From Bacteroidales bacterium GP3 (lineage in GTDB: Bacteria; Bacteroidota; Bacteroidia; Bacteroidales; Muribaculaceae): a DNA stretch of 16,258 bases. The stretch lies in contig DAAK01000036.1 in assembly GCA_001701075.1 (NCBI GenBank), positions 9,910 to 26,167 on the forward strand. Reading direction: 5' to 3'. Every line of letters starts with the position of its first letter. Within the stretch, counting starts at the first letter, position 1. The position numbers and the translations under genes were made by a program. Under the pieces are notes generated by a model. The model was not told the origin of the DNA. It saw nothing but the letters and a program-made list of their open reading frames with translations, and searched no databases. Of this stretch, positions 1 to 6,871 are shown piece after piece.

Positions 1-189
1 GGACAGCAATACCCGCAGCAGAATCCTTATGGTCAGCAATATCCGCAGCAGAATCCTTATGGTCAGCAATATCCTCAGCAGAACCCATATGGCCAGCAAT
101 ATCCGCAGCAAAACCCATACGGACAGAATCAGCAAAATCCATATGGTCACCCACAGCAGAACCCTTACGGACAGCAATATCCGCAGCAA
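1..189 (+). repeat. Coding tandem repeat, 30-bp unit (decapeptide GQQYPQQNPY)
   Basis: Four full 30-bp units lie at 1-30, 31-60, 61-90 and 91-120. Two 24-bp units lacking two codons follow (121-144 and 145-168), then a final partial unit (169-189). All base differences among the first four units are synonymous (for example GGA/GGT/GGC, TAC/TAT, CCG/CCT, CAG/CAA). This indicates that the peptide sequence is under selection and that the array is not a fresh duplication. The array may begin further upstream. Confidence 0.93.
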
Positions 190-699
190 CATGCTCCCCA
201 GCCTCAACAAGGTTTCACTGGACAACCGATGCATCAACCTAAGGCTGCAGGTCAGACTCAGGGACATCCCGCTCCCGGCGTAAATCCTGCTCCCGCTAAT
301 CAAACTCCCTCGGCTGATAAAGCCGAGCCTGACGCGAAAAAACTTAGGGTTCTGATTGCTGAAGATAACGAGAGCAACTACATCCTCTATGAAAGCATGC
401 TCTCTGGAAACTATGAGCTGTTTCACGCATGGAATGGTGAAGAAGCCGTCGATCTCTTCGAGCAGACAAAACCCGATATCATCCTCATGGACATAAGTAT
501 GCCTAAGATGGATGGTTATGAGGCTACTACTGAAATTAAAAGAAAAGACTCTACTATCCCTATCATTGCTGTGACTGCTTATGCTTTTGCTACTGATAAG
601 GAACGTATGCTTGAAAGTGGTTTCAATGGTTATGTTTCTAAGCCTATCAACCTCAATCGTCTTAAGGAAGAGATGAAATATGTCTTGAAGCATAAGTAA
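1..699 (+). CDS. Response-regulator receiver domain protein with Q/N/P/Y/G-rich repeat linker (5' partial; probably tail of a hybrid histidine kinase)
   Basis: The frame is open from base 1, so the start lies upstream of the window; 232 codons are visible. Visible residues 1-64 are tandem copies of GQQYPQQNPY and shorter variants. Residues about 65-112 are a Pro/Ala/Gln-rich linker, and residues 113-232 form a CheY-like receiver. The receiver shows the acidic pair in LIAEDN, the phospho-acceptor Asp in ILMDISMP (codon 490-492), the switch Thr in AVTAY and the Lys in SKPI. Such a domain takes phosphate from a His kinase or phosphotransfer protein. It closely resembles the receiver ending the next gene, which is a hybrid kinase, so this is likely the C-terminus of a similar kinase; that is inference because the kinase core is not in view. 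The Met at 229 is a poor start: it lies inside the linker, and the same amino-acid composition continues upstream of it. Confidence 0.88.
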   Translation, partial: GQQYPQQNPYGQQYPQQNPYGQQYPQQNPYGQQYPQQNPYGQNQQNPYGHPQQNPYGQQYPQQHAPQPQQGFTGQPMHQPKAAGQTQGHPAPGVNPAPANQTPSADKAEPDAKKLRVLIAEDNESNYILYESMLSGNYELFHAWNGEEAVDLFEQTKPDIILMDISMPKMDGYEATTEIKRKDSTIPIIAVTAYAFATDKERMLESGFNGYVSKPINLNRLKEEMKYVLKHK

Positions 700-707
700 C
701 CATATAT

Positions 708-728
708 CCCTTAACCCTTAACCCCTAA
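708..728 (+). repeat. Intergenic heptanucleotide repeat, unit CCCTTAA x3
   Basis: Two exact CCCTTAA units and one CCCCTAA unit fill the 48-bp gap between the receiver gene and the hybrid kinase, ending 19 bp before the preferred kinase ATG. The unit resembles a telomere repeat by chance only. This is one of six period-7 arrays in the window. No promoter motif is visible here, so the two genes are probably cotranscribed. Confidence 0.7.
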
Positions 729-747
729 GTTGAGCTTGCGAAACTTT

Positions 748-3504
748 ATGGCTAAAAATAAATTATTTAATATCATTACCTTGCTGCTTGTTTCCCTTAT
801 TTGCTTTGGCTTTGATGCCAAAGCTGAGGGGCACAAGAAGCAACTCGTCATTATCAATTCATACAATGAAGTGGCTCCTTGGCCAAGAAAATATATCAAC
901 AACATTATCCAGGAAATTTCCACAAGGCCTGATTTCAACGCTGTCAGGGTCATCCATTTGAACAATAGCCTCATTTTCAATATGGATGATTATGAGGAAC
1001 TGGAGCATATGATGTTTGAAAATTATAATGGTGAGGATCCGGATTATCTGGTGCTCATTGGTGTTTTCGCTTTCAATCTCAGAGACAAAATCAAAGAGCA
1101 TTGGGGAGATATCCCGATGCTGCTGATTAGTCAAAACGATAGGATTGCTCCCCTGGACTTCTATTTCACTTCGGAAGACAATAATGACTCGATCATGCCC
1201 CCTAAGATGACTCCTTTGGAAACTCTTAGGAATGACTATAATTTTTCACTTGTCTTGACTCCTAATAAACATAAGGAGACTGTCGACATGATGATGCATA
1301 TGTATCCCGACATGAAAAAGTTTGTTTTTATGGCCGATGGACTTTACGTCAATCGTCATCTTAGCTACATGATTCGGGAATACATTAATCTGAAGTATCC
1401 TCAAGTCGAATATGAATGGTTGTTGGCAGGTGAGGAGGGTGTGATGCTCCCTTATCTCAACAATAACGACCCAAATATAGGTCTTCTTCTTTCCACCTGG
1501 TACTACACGGCACCCGGTGTCTCCGGTCTTCCTCTGATGAGTGCGGCCGACTCTTTCCTTATCAACGGTGCACATCGCCCTGTGTTCGGATTGCGTTATG
1601 CTTATATGGTATATGGAGTATTAGGAGGATACTATGTTTCTCCAGAACAGATTCATACGTTTGTGATGGAGGGTCTAAGTGACCTTATCAGCGATAAGAA
1701 TATGAGGGATGTCCCTTTCAGAATCCCTAACGAAGCTCATCCTTATATCAGCTATCCTAAGTTGGAGAATCTTGAAATTCCAATTGATATTTGTCCTGAT
1801 GATACCGTCTTTATCGACAAGCCATTGACTGTATGGGAAATGTATCGTCAATACATTTTGATCGGTGCCGGTGTCCTTGTCTTCTTGTTGCTCTCCTTGA
1901 TAATTTGGTATATCGTCGCTCATCGGAGAGGTCTCAACAAGGATTATAATAATCTGGTCAATTCAATGCCGATAGGATATATGCGCACTGTCGTCAATCT
2001 TGACAAGGATGGTTCGGTCAAGAATGTGCGTTATAGTGGTATGAATAAAACTCTCAAGACTCTTGCAGATGATCTTAACCTCAAGTCGTTGAAATCTGAG
2101 GAATATGCTGATATCAGGCAGGAATCTATCGATGCCTTGGAGTCGGAAGAGGGACCAACAGGTAAAATCATTAAGGCTCCATATGACGACGTATATCTTG
2201 AGTTTATTGTAAATCTCAACAAGAAGTCGAAAGACAACCGTAAGATTCTTGACGTATTTGCTATTGATGTCACTGACAAGATGCAGGTGGAGCAGGTGCT
2301 TCGTGATGCCGCCAAGAAAGCTGTTGAGGCTGATAATATGAAATCAGCTTTCCTCGCTAACATGAGCCATGAGATCCGCACTCCTCTGAACGCTATCGTG
2401 GGATTTTCAAGTCTTCTTTGCAAGACTACTGATCAGGAAAAGAAAAAGAAATTCGTTGAGATTATTGAGACCAACAATCAGTTGCTGCTTAAACTGATTG
2501 GTGATATTCTTGACATTTCTAAAGCCGATTCAGATCGTCTGGTCTTCAATATGTATAAGATCAATATCAACAAGTTGATCACTACTATTTGCTCGGGTGT
2601 CGACATCACCAAGAAACCCGATGTGAAGATCGATATCAAGCTTGGAATGGAGTCTTGTTTCATCACCTCTGATCCTTATCGTGTCACTCAGGTGATCAAC
2701 AACCTCCTGACAAATGCCATCAAGTTTACGGATACCGGTACGATTACTGTAGGATATGAGCTGTTGCAAAACAATATGCTTCGTTTCTATGTCAAGGATA
2801 CCGGACTTGGTATATCCCAAGCGGATATGTCGAAACTTTTCAACCGCTTCTCAAAACTCAATTCTTTCATTCAAGGCACCGGTCTCGGACTTGTCATCAG
2901 CAAGGCTATAATCGAGAAACTTGGTGGCACTATGAAGGCTGAGTCTGAGGGTCGTGGCAGGGGTTCTACTTTCTCCTTTACCCTTCCTTATGTGCTTGAT
3001 GAGTCAAAGGATAGCTATAATCAGGAATCCTCTTCTGATGAGTCTAGACTCGAGGCTTTGAGGCAGAAGTCAAAAACATCTGCCGCTTCACAAAGCAAAA
3101 TGTCTGACCAAAACTCTTTGGTGGATCCTTCTTTGCCATCTTACAAATATGAGCGCAGAAAGATCCTGATGGTAGAGGATAACGACAGTAACTCTCAGTT
3201 GGTAGAAGAAATTCTGGCTGATCGCTTCGATTTAGTCAGGGCAAGAGATGGAGCCGAAGCCATCACCGTATTCGCAAAGGAAACTCCTGATTTGGTGCTC
3301 ATGGACTTGAATCTTCCTATTAAGGATGGTTATCAGGCTACTGCCGAAATCCGTAGGCTTTCAAAGACTGTGCCAGTCATTGCAGTGACTGCTTATGCAC
3401 AGCGCTCCGACAAGGAGAAAGTACTCTCAAGCGGTTTTACCGACTACCTGTCAAAGCCTATCGACCAAGACAAGCTTATCTCCACAATCCGCAAATACCT
3501 ATAA
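748..3504 (+). CDS. Hybrid sensor histidine kinase with periplasmic substrate-binding-like sensor and C-terminal receiver
   Basis: This is an inner-membrane sensor kinase of 918 residues from ATG 748. A TTG at 730 is in frame, but starting at 748 puts a clean signal peptide first (hydrophobic core IITLLLVSLICFGF, AKA cleavage site). Residues about 30-340 form a periplasmic domain resembling ABC substrate-binding (ABC_sub_bind-like) sensors (LVIINSYNEVAPWP near its start). A membrane helix follows at about 369-391, then a PAS-like segment at about 396-510. The HisKA H-box FLANMSHEIRTPLN has His541. The HATPase core shows the N-box NLLTNAIKFTD, the G1 box KDTGLGI, an F-box and the G2 box GTGLGLVISKA. 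A Ser/Gln-rich linker at about 755-800 leads to a receiver with phospho-Asp853, Thr881 and Lys903. It follows a paralogous receiver gene with a 48-bp gap. The output partner is not visible: there is no DNA-binding domain. The ligand is unknown. Confidence 0.93.
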   Translation: MAKNKLFNIITLLLVSLICFGFDAKAEGHKKQLVIINSYNEVAPWPRKYINNIIQEISTRPDFNAVRVIHLNNSLIFNMDDYEELEHMMFENYNGEDPDYLVLIGVFAFNLRDKIKEHWGDIPMLLISQNDRIAPLDFYFTSEDNNDSIMPPKMTPLETLRNDYNFSLVLTPNKHKETVDMMMHMYPDMKKFVFMADGLYVNRHLSYMIREYINLKYPQVEYEWLLAGEEGVMLPYLNNNDPNIGLLLSTWYYTAPGVSGLPLMSAADSFLINGAHRPVFGLRYAYMVYGVLGGYYVSPEQIHTFVMEGLSDLISDKNMRDVPFRIPNEAHPYISYPKLENLEIPIDICPDDTVFIDKPLTVWEMYRQYILIGAGVLVFLLLSLIIWYIVAHRRGLNKDYNNLVNSMPIGYMRTVVNLDKDGSVKNVRYSGMNKTLKTLADDLNLKSLKSEEYADIRQESIDALESEEGPTGKIIKAPYDDVYLEFIVNLNKKSKDNRKILDVFAIDVTDKMQVEQVLRDAAKKAVEADNMKSAFLANMSHEIRTPLNAIVGFSSLLCKTTDQEKKKKFVEIIETNNQLLLKLIGDILDISKADSDRLVFNMYKININKLITTICSGVDITKKPDVKIDIKLGMESCFITSDPYRVTQVINNLLTNAIKFTDTGTITVGYELLQNNMLRFYVKDTGLGISQADMSKLFNRFSKLNSFIQGTGLGLVISKAIIEKLGGTMKAESEGRGRGSTFSFTLPYVLDESKDSYNQESSSDESRLEALRQKSKTSAASQSKMSDQNSLVDPSLPSYKYERRKILMVEDNDSNSQLVEEILADRFDLVRARDGAEAITVFAKETPDLVLMDLNLPIKDGYQATAEIRRLSKTVPVIAVTAYAQRSDKEKVLSSGFTDYLSKPIDQDKLISTIRKYL

Positions 3505-3511
3505 ATTAAAT

Positions 3512-3539
3512 GGAAGGGCGGTTTCCCAACCGCCCCTCC
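3512..3539. terminator. Bidirectional hairpin between convergent genes
   Basis: The arms GGAAGGGCGGTT and AACCGCCCCTCC pair over 12 positions with one mismatch around a TCCC loop. The hairpin sits 7 bp after the kinase stop and 4 bp before the stop of the convergent GTPase gene. Neither side has a long T run (the minus-strand side reads ATTTAATTTAT), so it may work as a weak intrinsic terminator for both genes. Confidence 0.7.
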
Positions 3540-3543
3540 GAGT

Positions 3544-4734
3544 CTAATCACTCAAACACCCATCCAACAGCGATGTTATCGCTTCCTTATCCATCCCACG
3601 TCCGATAAAGACCAGCTTCTCCATACGGTCTCCATACTCCGGATCCCAGTCACGCTTTAGCCCTGGTTCCGTCTCAAAAAACCTCTCCAGCTCTTCTTCC
3701 GGTGCTGTAGCGTACCATTGTCCAGCCTCCGTAAGCTTCTTCTGCACTCCGGCTTGCTCAAACAAGAAGCTCATATCAGGATCATAGCTGAAATAGCATA
3801 TCCCTTTGCAACGGATCACACTCTTCGGCCATTGCCTATGGCAGAAGTAGTCAAACTTATTCAGATCAAATGGTTTTCTACGATAATAGACGAATGTAGA
3901 GATTCCATATTCCTCTGCTTCCCCTTCATCATGATGATGGTGGTGGTGATAATGCTCATGTTCCTCATGCTCATGCTCATGTTCATGTTCATGCTCAATC
4001 GGCTTCTCGATTTCCCGTATCCATGTAGCCGAGGTCGCTGTCTTTGAAAAATCAAATAGATGCGTATCTAAGAGTTCGTTGAAATCCACATCGCAATAAT
4101 CACACTCGATGATCTTTGCCGATGGATTCAAGGCATGTATCGCTTCCTTGATCATCCTTGCATCCTCTTTCGAAACCTCTGAAATCTTATTCAGCAGCAC
4201 TATATTGCAGAATTCAATCTGTTGCACCACCAGATTTTCCAAATCTTCCTCTCCATAATTCTTGACAGTCAGTGATTTTCCGCTGCCAAACTCACTTTGC
4301 AGACGGAGCGCATCCACCACTGTCACGATGCAGTCAAGACGCGGAAGACCATTGCGTGTAGCCACAGGTCCCATCGTAGGGATTGAGCAGATTGTTTGCG
4401 CTATCGGCTCCGGTTCGCATATGCCGCTTGCTTCTATCACGATGTAATCAAAACGGTCCCCTTCCATCAAGTCGACAAGCTGATTGACAAGGTCCATTTG
4501 CAGAGTGCAGCAGATACATCCGTTCTGTAGAGCCACAAGTGAGTCATCGCTTTGGCCAATCAGGCCATCGCGTGCTATCAGGTCGGCATCTATATTCACC
4601 TCCCCAATGTCATTTACAATCACTGCAAACCGTATCCCCTTCCTGTTATTCAGTATCTTGTTGAGGAGCGTTGTCTTACCGCTTCCCAAGTAGCCCGTGA
4701 TCAAAAGCACAGGCACAATCTTCTTCTCTTTCAT
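3544..4734 (-). CDS. CobW/COG0523-family GTPase, putative metallochaperone, with His/Glu-rich loop
   Basis: This is a 396-residue cytoplasmic G3E GTPase. It shows Walker A GYLGSGKTT (residues 14-22), the family metal-binding CxCC motif (Cys73, Cys75, Cys76) and EASGICEPEP (101-110). It also has a CobW C-terminal domain (about 277-395). Between the two domains, residues 248-269 are almost only His and Glu, ending in a run of six His after a Tyr, which suggests binding of zinc or another transition metal. Family members deliver metal to client enzymes or to cobalamin synthesis; with no cobalamin gene nearby, a zinc, nickel or iron role is as likely. The base-specificity motif reads NKIS (182-185), where NKxD is usual. 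The gene is convergent with the kinase. Upstream lie a heptamer repeat and the tRNA-Gly terminator; no clear promoter or Zur box is seen. The metal is unknown. Confidence 0.93.
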   Translation of the reverse strand: MKEKKIVPVLLITGYLGSGKTTLLNKILNNRKGIRFAVIVNDIGEVNIDADLIARDGLIGQSDDSLVALQNGCICCTLQMDLVNQLVDLMEGDRFDYIVIEASGICEPEPIAQTICSIPTMGPVATRNGLPRLDCIVTVVDALRLQSEFGSGKSLTVKNYGEEDLENLVVQQIEFCNIVLLNKISEVSKEDARMIKEAIHALNPSAKIIECDYCDVDFNELLDTHLFDFSKTATSATWIREIEKPIEHEHEHEHEHEEHEHYHHHHHHDEGEAEEYGISTFVYYRRKPFDLNKFDYFCHRQWPKSVIRCKGICYFSYDPDMSFLFEQAGVQKKLTEAGQWYATAPEEELERFFETEPGLKRDWDPEYGDRMEKLVFIGRGMDKEAITSLLDGCLSD

Positions 4735-4740
4735 ATTTTT

Positions 4741-4761
4741 GATCGTTGATCGTTAATCCTT
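4741..4761 (-). repeat. Intergenic heptanucleotide repeat, unit AACGATC (minus strand)
   Basis: On the plus strand it reads GATCGTT GATCGTT AATCCTT: two exact 7-bp units and one diverged. It ends 6 bp upstream of the ATG of the CobW-family gene and abuts the tRNA-Gly terminator. Confidence 0.6.
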
Positions 4762-4763
4762 AA

Positions 4764-4807
4764 AAAAGACCAACCTGATCCACTCATGTGGAACGGGGTG
4801 GTCTTTT
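4764..4807 (-). terminator. Rho-independent terminator of tRNA-Gly
   Basis: Read on the minus strand, the arm AAAAGACCA pairs with TGGTCTTTT and is followed by further T residues (TTTTTTAAGG), directly after the tRNA gene. Two more GC pairs extend the stem after a bulge. It separates tRNA-Gly from the CobW-family gene on the same strand, although read-through could supply that gene with transcripts. Confidence 0.8.
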
Positions 4808-4811
4808 GTTG

Positions 4812-4884
4812 AGCGATAAACGGGGCTCGAACCCGCGACCCTCAGCTTGGGAAGCTGATGCTCTACCAACTGAGCTATTATCGC
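4812..4884 (-). tRNA. tRNA-Gly, anticodon CCC
   Basis: It is 73 nt long. The acceptor stem GCGATAA pairs with TTATCGC and has discriminator U, as usual for bacterial tRNA-Gly. The D arm carries AGCTCAGTTGGTAGAGC. The anticodon stem TCAGC/GCTGA encloses loop TTCCCAA, so the anticodon is CCC (plus-strand 4849-4851), reading GGG. The T arm contains GGTTCGAGCC. The 3' CCA is not encoded and must be added by the nucleotidyltransferase. Confidence 0.96.
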
Positions 4885-4903
4885 ATTTCTTCTTTTTACT
4901 CTG

Positions 4904-4935
4904 CAAATTTAAGCATTTTTTCCCATCCCTCCAAA
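4904..4935 (-). promoter_or_regulatory. Bacteroidetes-type promoter for tRNA-Gly
   Basis: On the minus strand the -33 element TTTG (plus 4932-4935) and the -7 element TAAATTTG (plus 4904-4911) both match the Bacteroidetes consensus exactly, with a 20-bp spacer. The -7 box ends 19 bp before the tRNA 5' end, giving a short leader. Confidence 0.8.
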
Positions 4936-5007
4936 TCTATCAACAATTTTCTATTCTTACAACAATGTTTTTTGCCAAGATATACCCTCGAACTCGGATT
5001 TTTTTGC

Positions 5008-5015
5008 TAATTTTG
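5008..5015 (+). promoter_or_regulatory. Probable -7 promoter element for the lipoprotein/prenyltransferase operon
   Basis: TAATTTTG fits TAnnTTTG exactly. No good -33 TTTG is found at the usual 19-21 bp spacing, so the promoter may be weak or need an activator. Transcription would start near 5021, leaving a leader of about 30 nt made largely of the heptamer repeat. Confidence 0.5.
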
Positions 5016-5035
5016 TAAAAAATTATTAACTCTTC

Positions 5036-5063
5036 ATTATGCATTATGAATTATGAATTATGC
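5036..5063 (+). repeat. Heptanucleotide repeat, unit ATTATGA/ATTATGC x4, spanning a start codon
   Basis: Units lie at 5036, 5043, 5050 and 5057, reading ATTATGC, ATTATGA, ATTATGA, ATTATGC. Each carries an ATG (5039, 5046, 5053, 5060). Because 7 is not a multiple of 3, the ATGs fall in rotating frames, and the one at 5053 is in the frame of the lipoprotein. Confidence 0.85.
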
Positions 5064-5790
5064 ATTGATTAAACGCTTTTTCCCAGTTGCGCTGATGGCG
5101 TTGCTCCTCTTAATACCCGCTTGCGGTGGAAAAGATAAAAATGCAGGTAATTTTCCTGAAGGTTTCAGCTCTCTTTCAGATGAGCAGAAGGTTGCTTACA
5201 TGATGCAGCACGTCTCCGCTGACTCTGTGGCCCGATTCATCATTTACGCTTCACTCGGGAAAATTGAAGGCGTGAAAATCGACACTCTCAATAATGCCAG
5301 TCTGAAGGCTTATGAAACGTATACAGACACAGCCTTACAGACTTTCAGCTGGGAATTCGACCGTGTGGCCGAAGAATTGCCCCTACACGACAAAATGAGA
5401 CTTCGCGCTCTGGTAGGGGCTGAAGATCCGCAGGGTCTCGGTCTCACCCTTGGCCTCGAATACATGAATCAGATCCGCGTTAAGGGCATGACAGCTGATG
5501 AAGTGCTTAAAGAACTCAAGGAACTTAAAAAGGCTTCTGCCGACGACCCCGATGTTTATGCACGCTTCCTGATAGGTTTCCGTACTGTCCTCCGCTACGA
5601 CAAGAATTCCGATATGCCAAAGGATATATATACCCGCTTCCTCAACTATGATGAAGAAGCAGTCGAGGAATACTATCACCGCAATAAGACCTCCCTCCAA
5701 AACACTCCCGTCACCCTCCCCGACTCAATCTTGGTGGAAGATGGCCTCCCCGATGAATCCCCAACTCCCCTCCCCACCGACACAATATAA
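5053..5790 (+). CDS. Lipoprotein of unknown function
   Basis: I do not recognise a family. The product has 245 residues with an SPII signal: Lys7-Arg8, a hydrophobic core, then lipobox LIPAC with Cys24, so it should be lipid-anchored. The mature part is rich in charged, helix-forming residues (for example EVLKELKELKK near 155-165) and ends in an acidic, Pro-rich tail (TPLPTDTI). I see no catalytic motif. The ATG at 5053 lies inside the heptamer repeat; an in-frame TTG at 5065 would give a slightly shorter signal peptide and cannot be excluded. It lies 12 bp upstream of a polyprenyl synthase gene and is probably cotranscribed with it, but the link in function is unclear. Confidence 0.85.
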   Translation: MNYALIKRFFPVALMALLLLIPACGGKDKNAGNFPEGFSSLSDEQKVAYMMQHVSADSVARFIIYASLGKIEGVKIDTLNNASLKAYETYTDTALQTFSWEFDRVAEELPLHDKMRLRALVGAEDPQGLGLTLGLEYMNQIRVKGMTADEVLKELKELKKASADDPDVYARFLIGFRTVLRYDKNSDMPKDIYTRFLNYDEEAVEEYYHRNKTSLQNTPVTLPDSILVEDGLPDESPTPLPTDTI

Positions 5791-5802
5791 TTCAAAATTA
5801 GA

Positions 5803-6771
5803 ATGAAAAGAATCTCAGAATACTCCGCTATGGCCGAAGCTGCCATACGTTCCCTCGAACTCCCAAAAGGTAATCTCGATGGCCTCTATGCTCCCGTTTC
5901 CTATGGTATGCAAGCCGGTGGCAAACGTCTTCGTCCAACCCTCGTTCTTATGGCGGCAGATGCTTTCGGCAATTGTCCCGAAAAGGCTATCAATCCTGCA
6001 GTTGGCATCGAAATGTTTCATAATTTCACTCTCCTTCATGACGATGTCATGGACAAGTCAGACCTCCGTCGTGGGCGTCCATCTGTCCATGCAAAATGGG
6101 ATGAAAACACCGCAATTCTTTCCGGCGATACGATGCTGACTCTCGCCACAAAGAAAATATCTGAGGTCGAGGATTCTATCCTTCGCCCAGTGCTTGATAC
6201 ATTCAACGATCAGGCTCTTCGGGTTTATGAGGGGCAGCGTCTGGATATGGATTTCGAAGAGTTAGATCAAGTGGCTCTCGATGAATATATCGAAATGATT
6301 AAGGCTAAGACCGGCGCTTTGCTCGGTGGTGCCTCCAAGATTGGTGCCATGATTGGTGGTGCTACTCCAGAGGATGCCGACCGTATGTATGAATTCGGCC
6401 TGATGCTCGGTGTGGCTTTCCAGATTGAAGACGACTATCTCGACACATTCGGAAATGCCGACACTTTCGGCAAGCCCATCGGTGGAGATATCAACAACAA
6501 TAAGAAGACTTTCCTGATGGTCAAGGCTCTCGCTTCAGGCGGTCCTAATGCCGATGCTCTCAAGGCTGCCCTCAAGATGCCGGCTGGCTCTACAAAGGTA
6601 AAGACTGTCACCCGCATTTACGAGTCAATGGGTTTGCCGGCTGTCTGCAAGGCTGAAGTCACTGCTTATAGCAGCAAGGCCCTCGCTGCCATCAAAAAGA
6701 CCTCCCTTCCCGACGATCGCCGCGAAGCTTTCCGCCTCCTCATCGACAAACTCATTACGCGCACGCGCTAA
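5803..6771 (+). CDS. Polyprenyl (isoprenyl) diphosphate synthase, trans type
   Basis: This is a 322-residue cytoplasmic prenyltransferase that condenses isopentenyl diphosphate with allylic diphosphates. GGKRLRPTL (39-47) binds substrate. The first Asp-rich motif is HDDVMD (Asp80, 81, 84) followed by LRRGRPSVH. The second is QIEDDYLD (Asp210, 211, 214), followed by GKPIGGDI (223-230) and N-N-N-K-K. The first motif has the plain DDxxD spacing. Phe75 occupies the position five residues before it, where bulky residues usually limit the chain to about C15-C20; long-chain synthases tend to have a small residue there. I therefore infer a farnesyl or geranylgeranyl product, with moderate confidence. 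Such a product could feed undecaprenyl phosphate or menaquinone side-chain synthesis. The gene follows the lipoprotein by 12 bp. Confidence 0.93.
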   Translation: MKRISEYSAMAEAAIRSLELPKGNLDGLYAPVSYGMQAGGKRLRPTLVLMAADAFGNCPEKAINPAVGIEMFHNFTLLHDDVMDKSDLRRGRPSVHAKWDENTAILSGDTMLTLATKKISEVEDSILRPVLDTFNDQALRVYEGQRLDMDFEELDQVALDEYIEMIKAKTGALLGGASKIGAMIGGATPEDADRMYEFGLMLGVAFQIEDDYLDTFGNADTFGKPIGGDINNNKKTFLMVKALASGGPNADALKAALKMPAGSTKVKTVTRIYESMGLPAVCKAEVTAYSSKALAAIKKTSLPDDRREAFRLLIDKLITRTR

Positions 6772-6774
6772 GTT

Positions 6775-6865
6775 GTCAGATATCAGATGTCAGATCTCAG
6801 ATATTAGATATCAGATTTCAGAGGACTCTGACAACTTGAAAACTTGACAACTGAGGACTGAAGAC
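6775..6865 (+). repeat. Long heptanucleotide repeat, unit NTCAGAT x7, plus a degenerate second array
   Basis: Seven successive 7-bp units fill 6775-6823 (GTCAGAT, ATCAGAT, GTCAGAT, CTCAGAT, ATTAGAT, ATCAGAT, TTCAGAG). A second, looser array at 6829-6865 has units of 7 or 8 bp resembling TGACAAC, TTGAAAAC, TGAGGAC and TGAAGAC. Together they occupy almost all of the 100-bp gap between the prenyltransferase stop and the tatD ATG, ending 6 bp before that ATG. No promoter consensus is seen. Confidence 0.85.
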
Positions 6866-6871
6866 TATAAT

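Noticed and set aside
1..189. Possible CRISPR array or satellite repeat
   Set aside because: There are no spacers, the 30-bp units are contiguous, and they stay in frame with a receiver domain.
29..283. 84-codon ORF in another frame over the repeat array
   Set aside because: It is a frame shadow. Its repetitive peptide only mirrors the 30-bp units, and the frame with synonymous-only changes is the one encoding GQQYPQQNPY.
708..728. Telomere-like CCCTTAA repeat
   Set aside because: Only three units, in a short gap between cotranscribed genes; the period matches the other heptamer arrays in the window.
730..747. TTG at 730 as start of the hybrid kinase
   Set aside because: ATG 748 gives a normal signal peptide with a short charged N-terminus; the six extra residues add nothing recognisable.
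3718..4047. Plus-strand ORF with a run of Met/Leu/Val resembling membrane segments
   Set aside because: It is the antisense of the His/Glu-rich loop and of the GTPase gene; codons for His and Glu read as Met, Val and Leu on the other strand.
4788..5018. 76-codon ORF over the tRNA-Gly region
   Set aside because: It is read antisense through the tRNA and its promoter (the GSNPRPSAWEADALPTELL part is a classic tRNA artefact).
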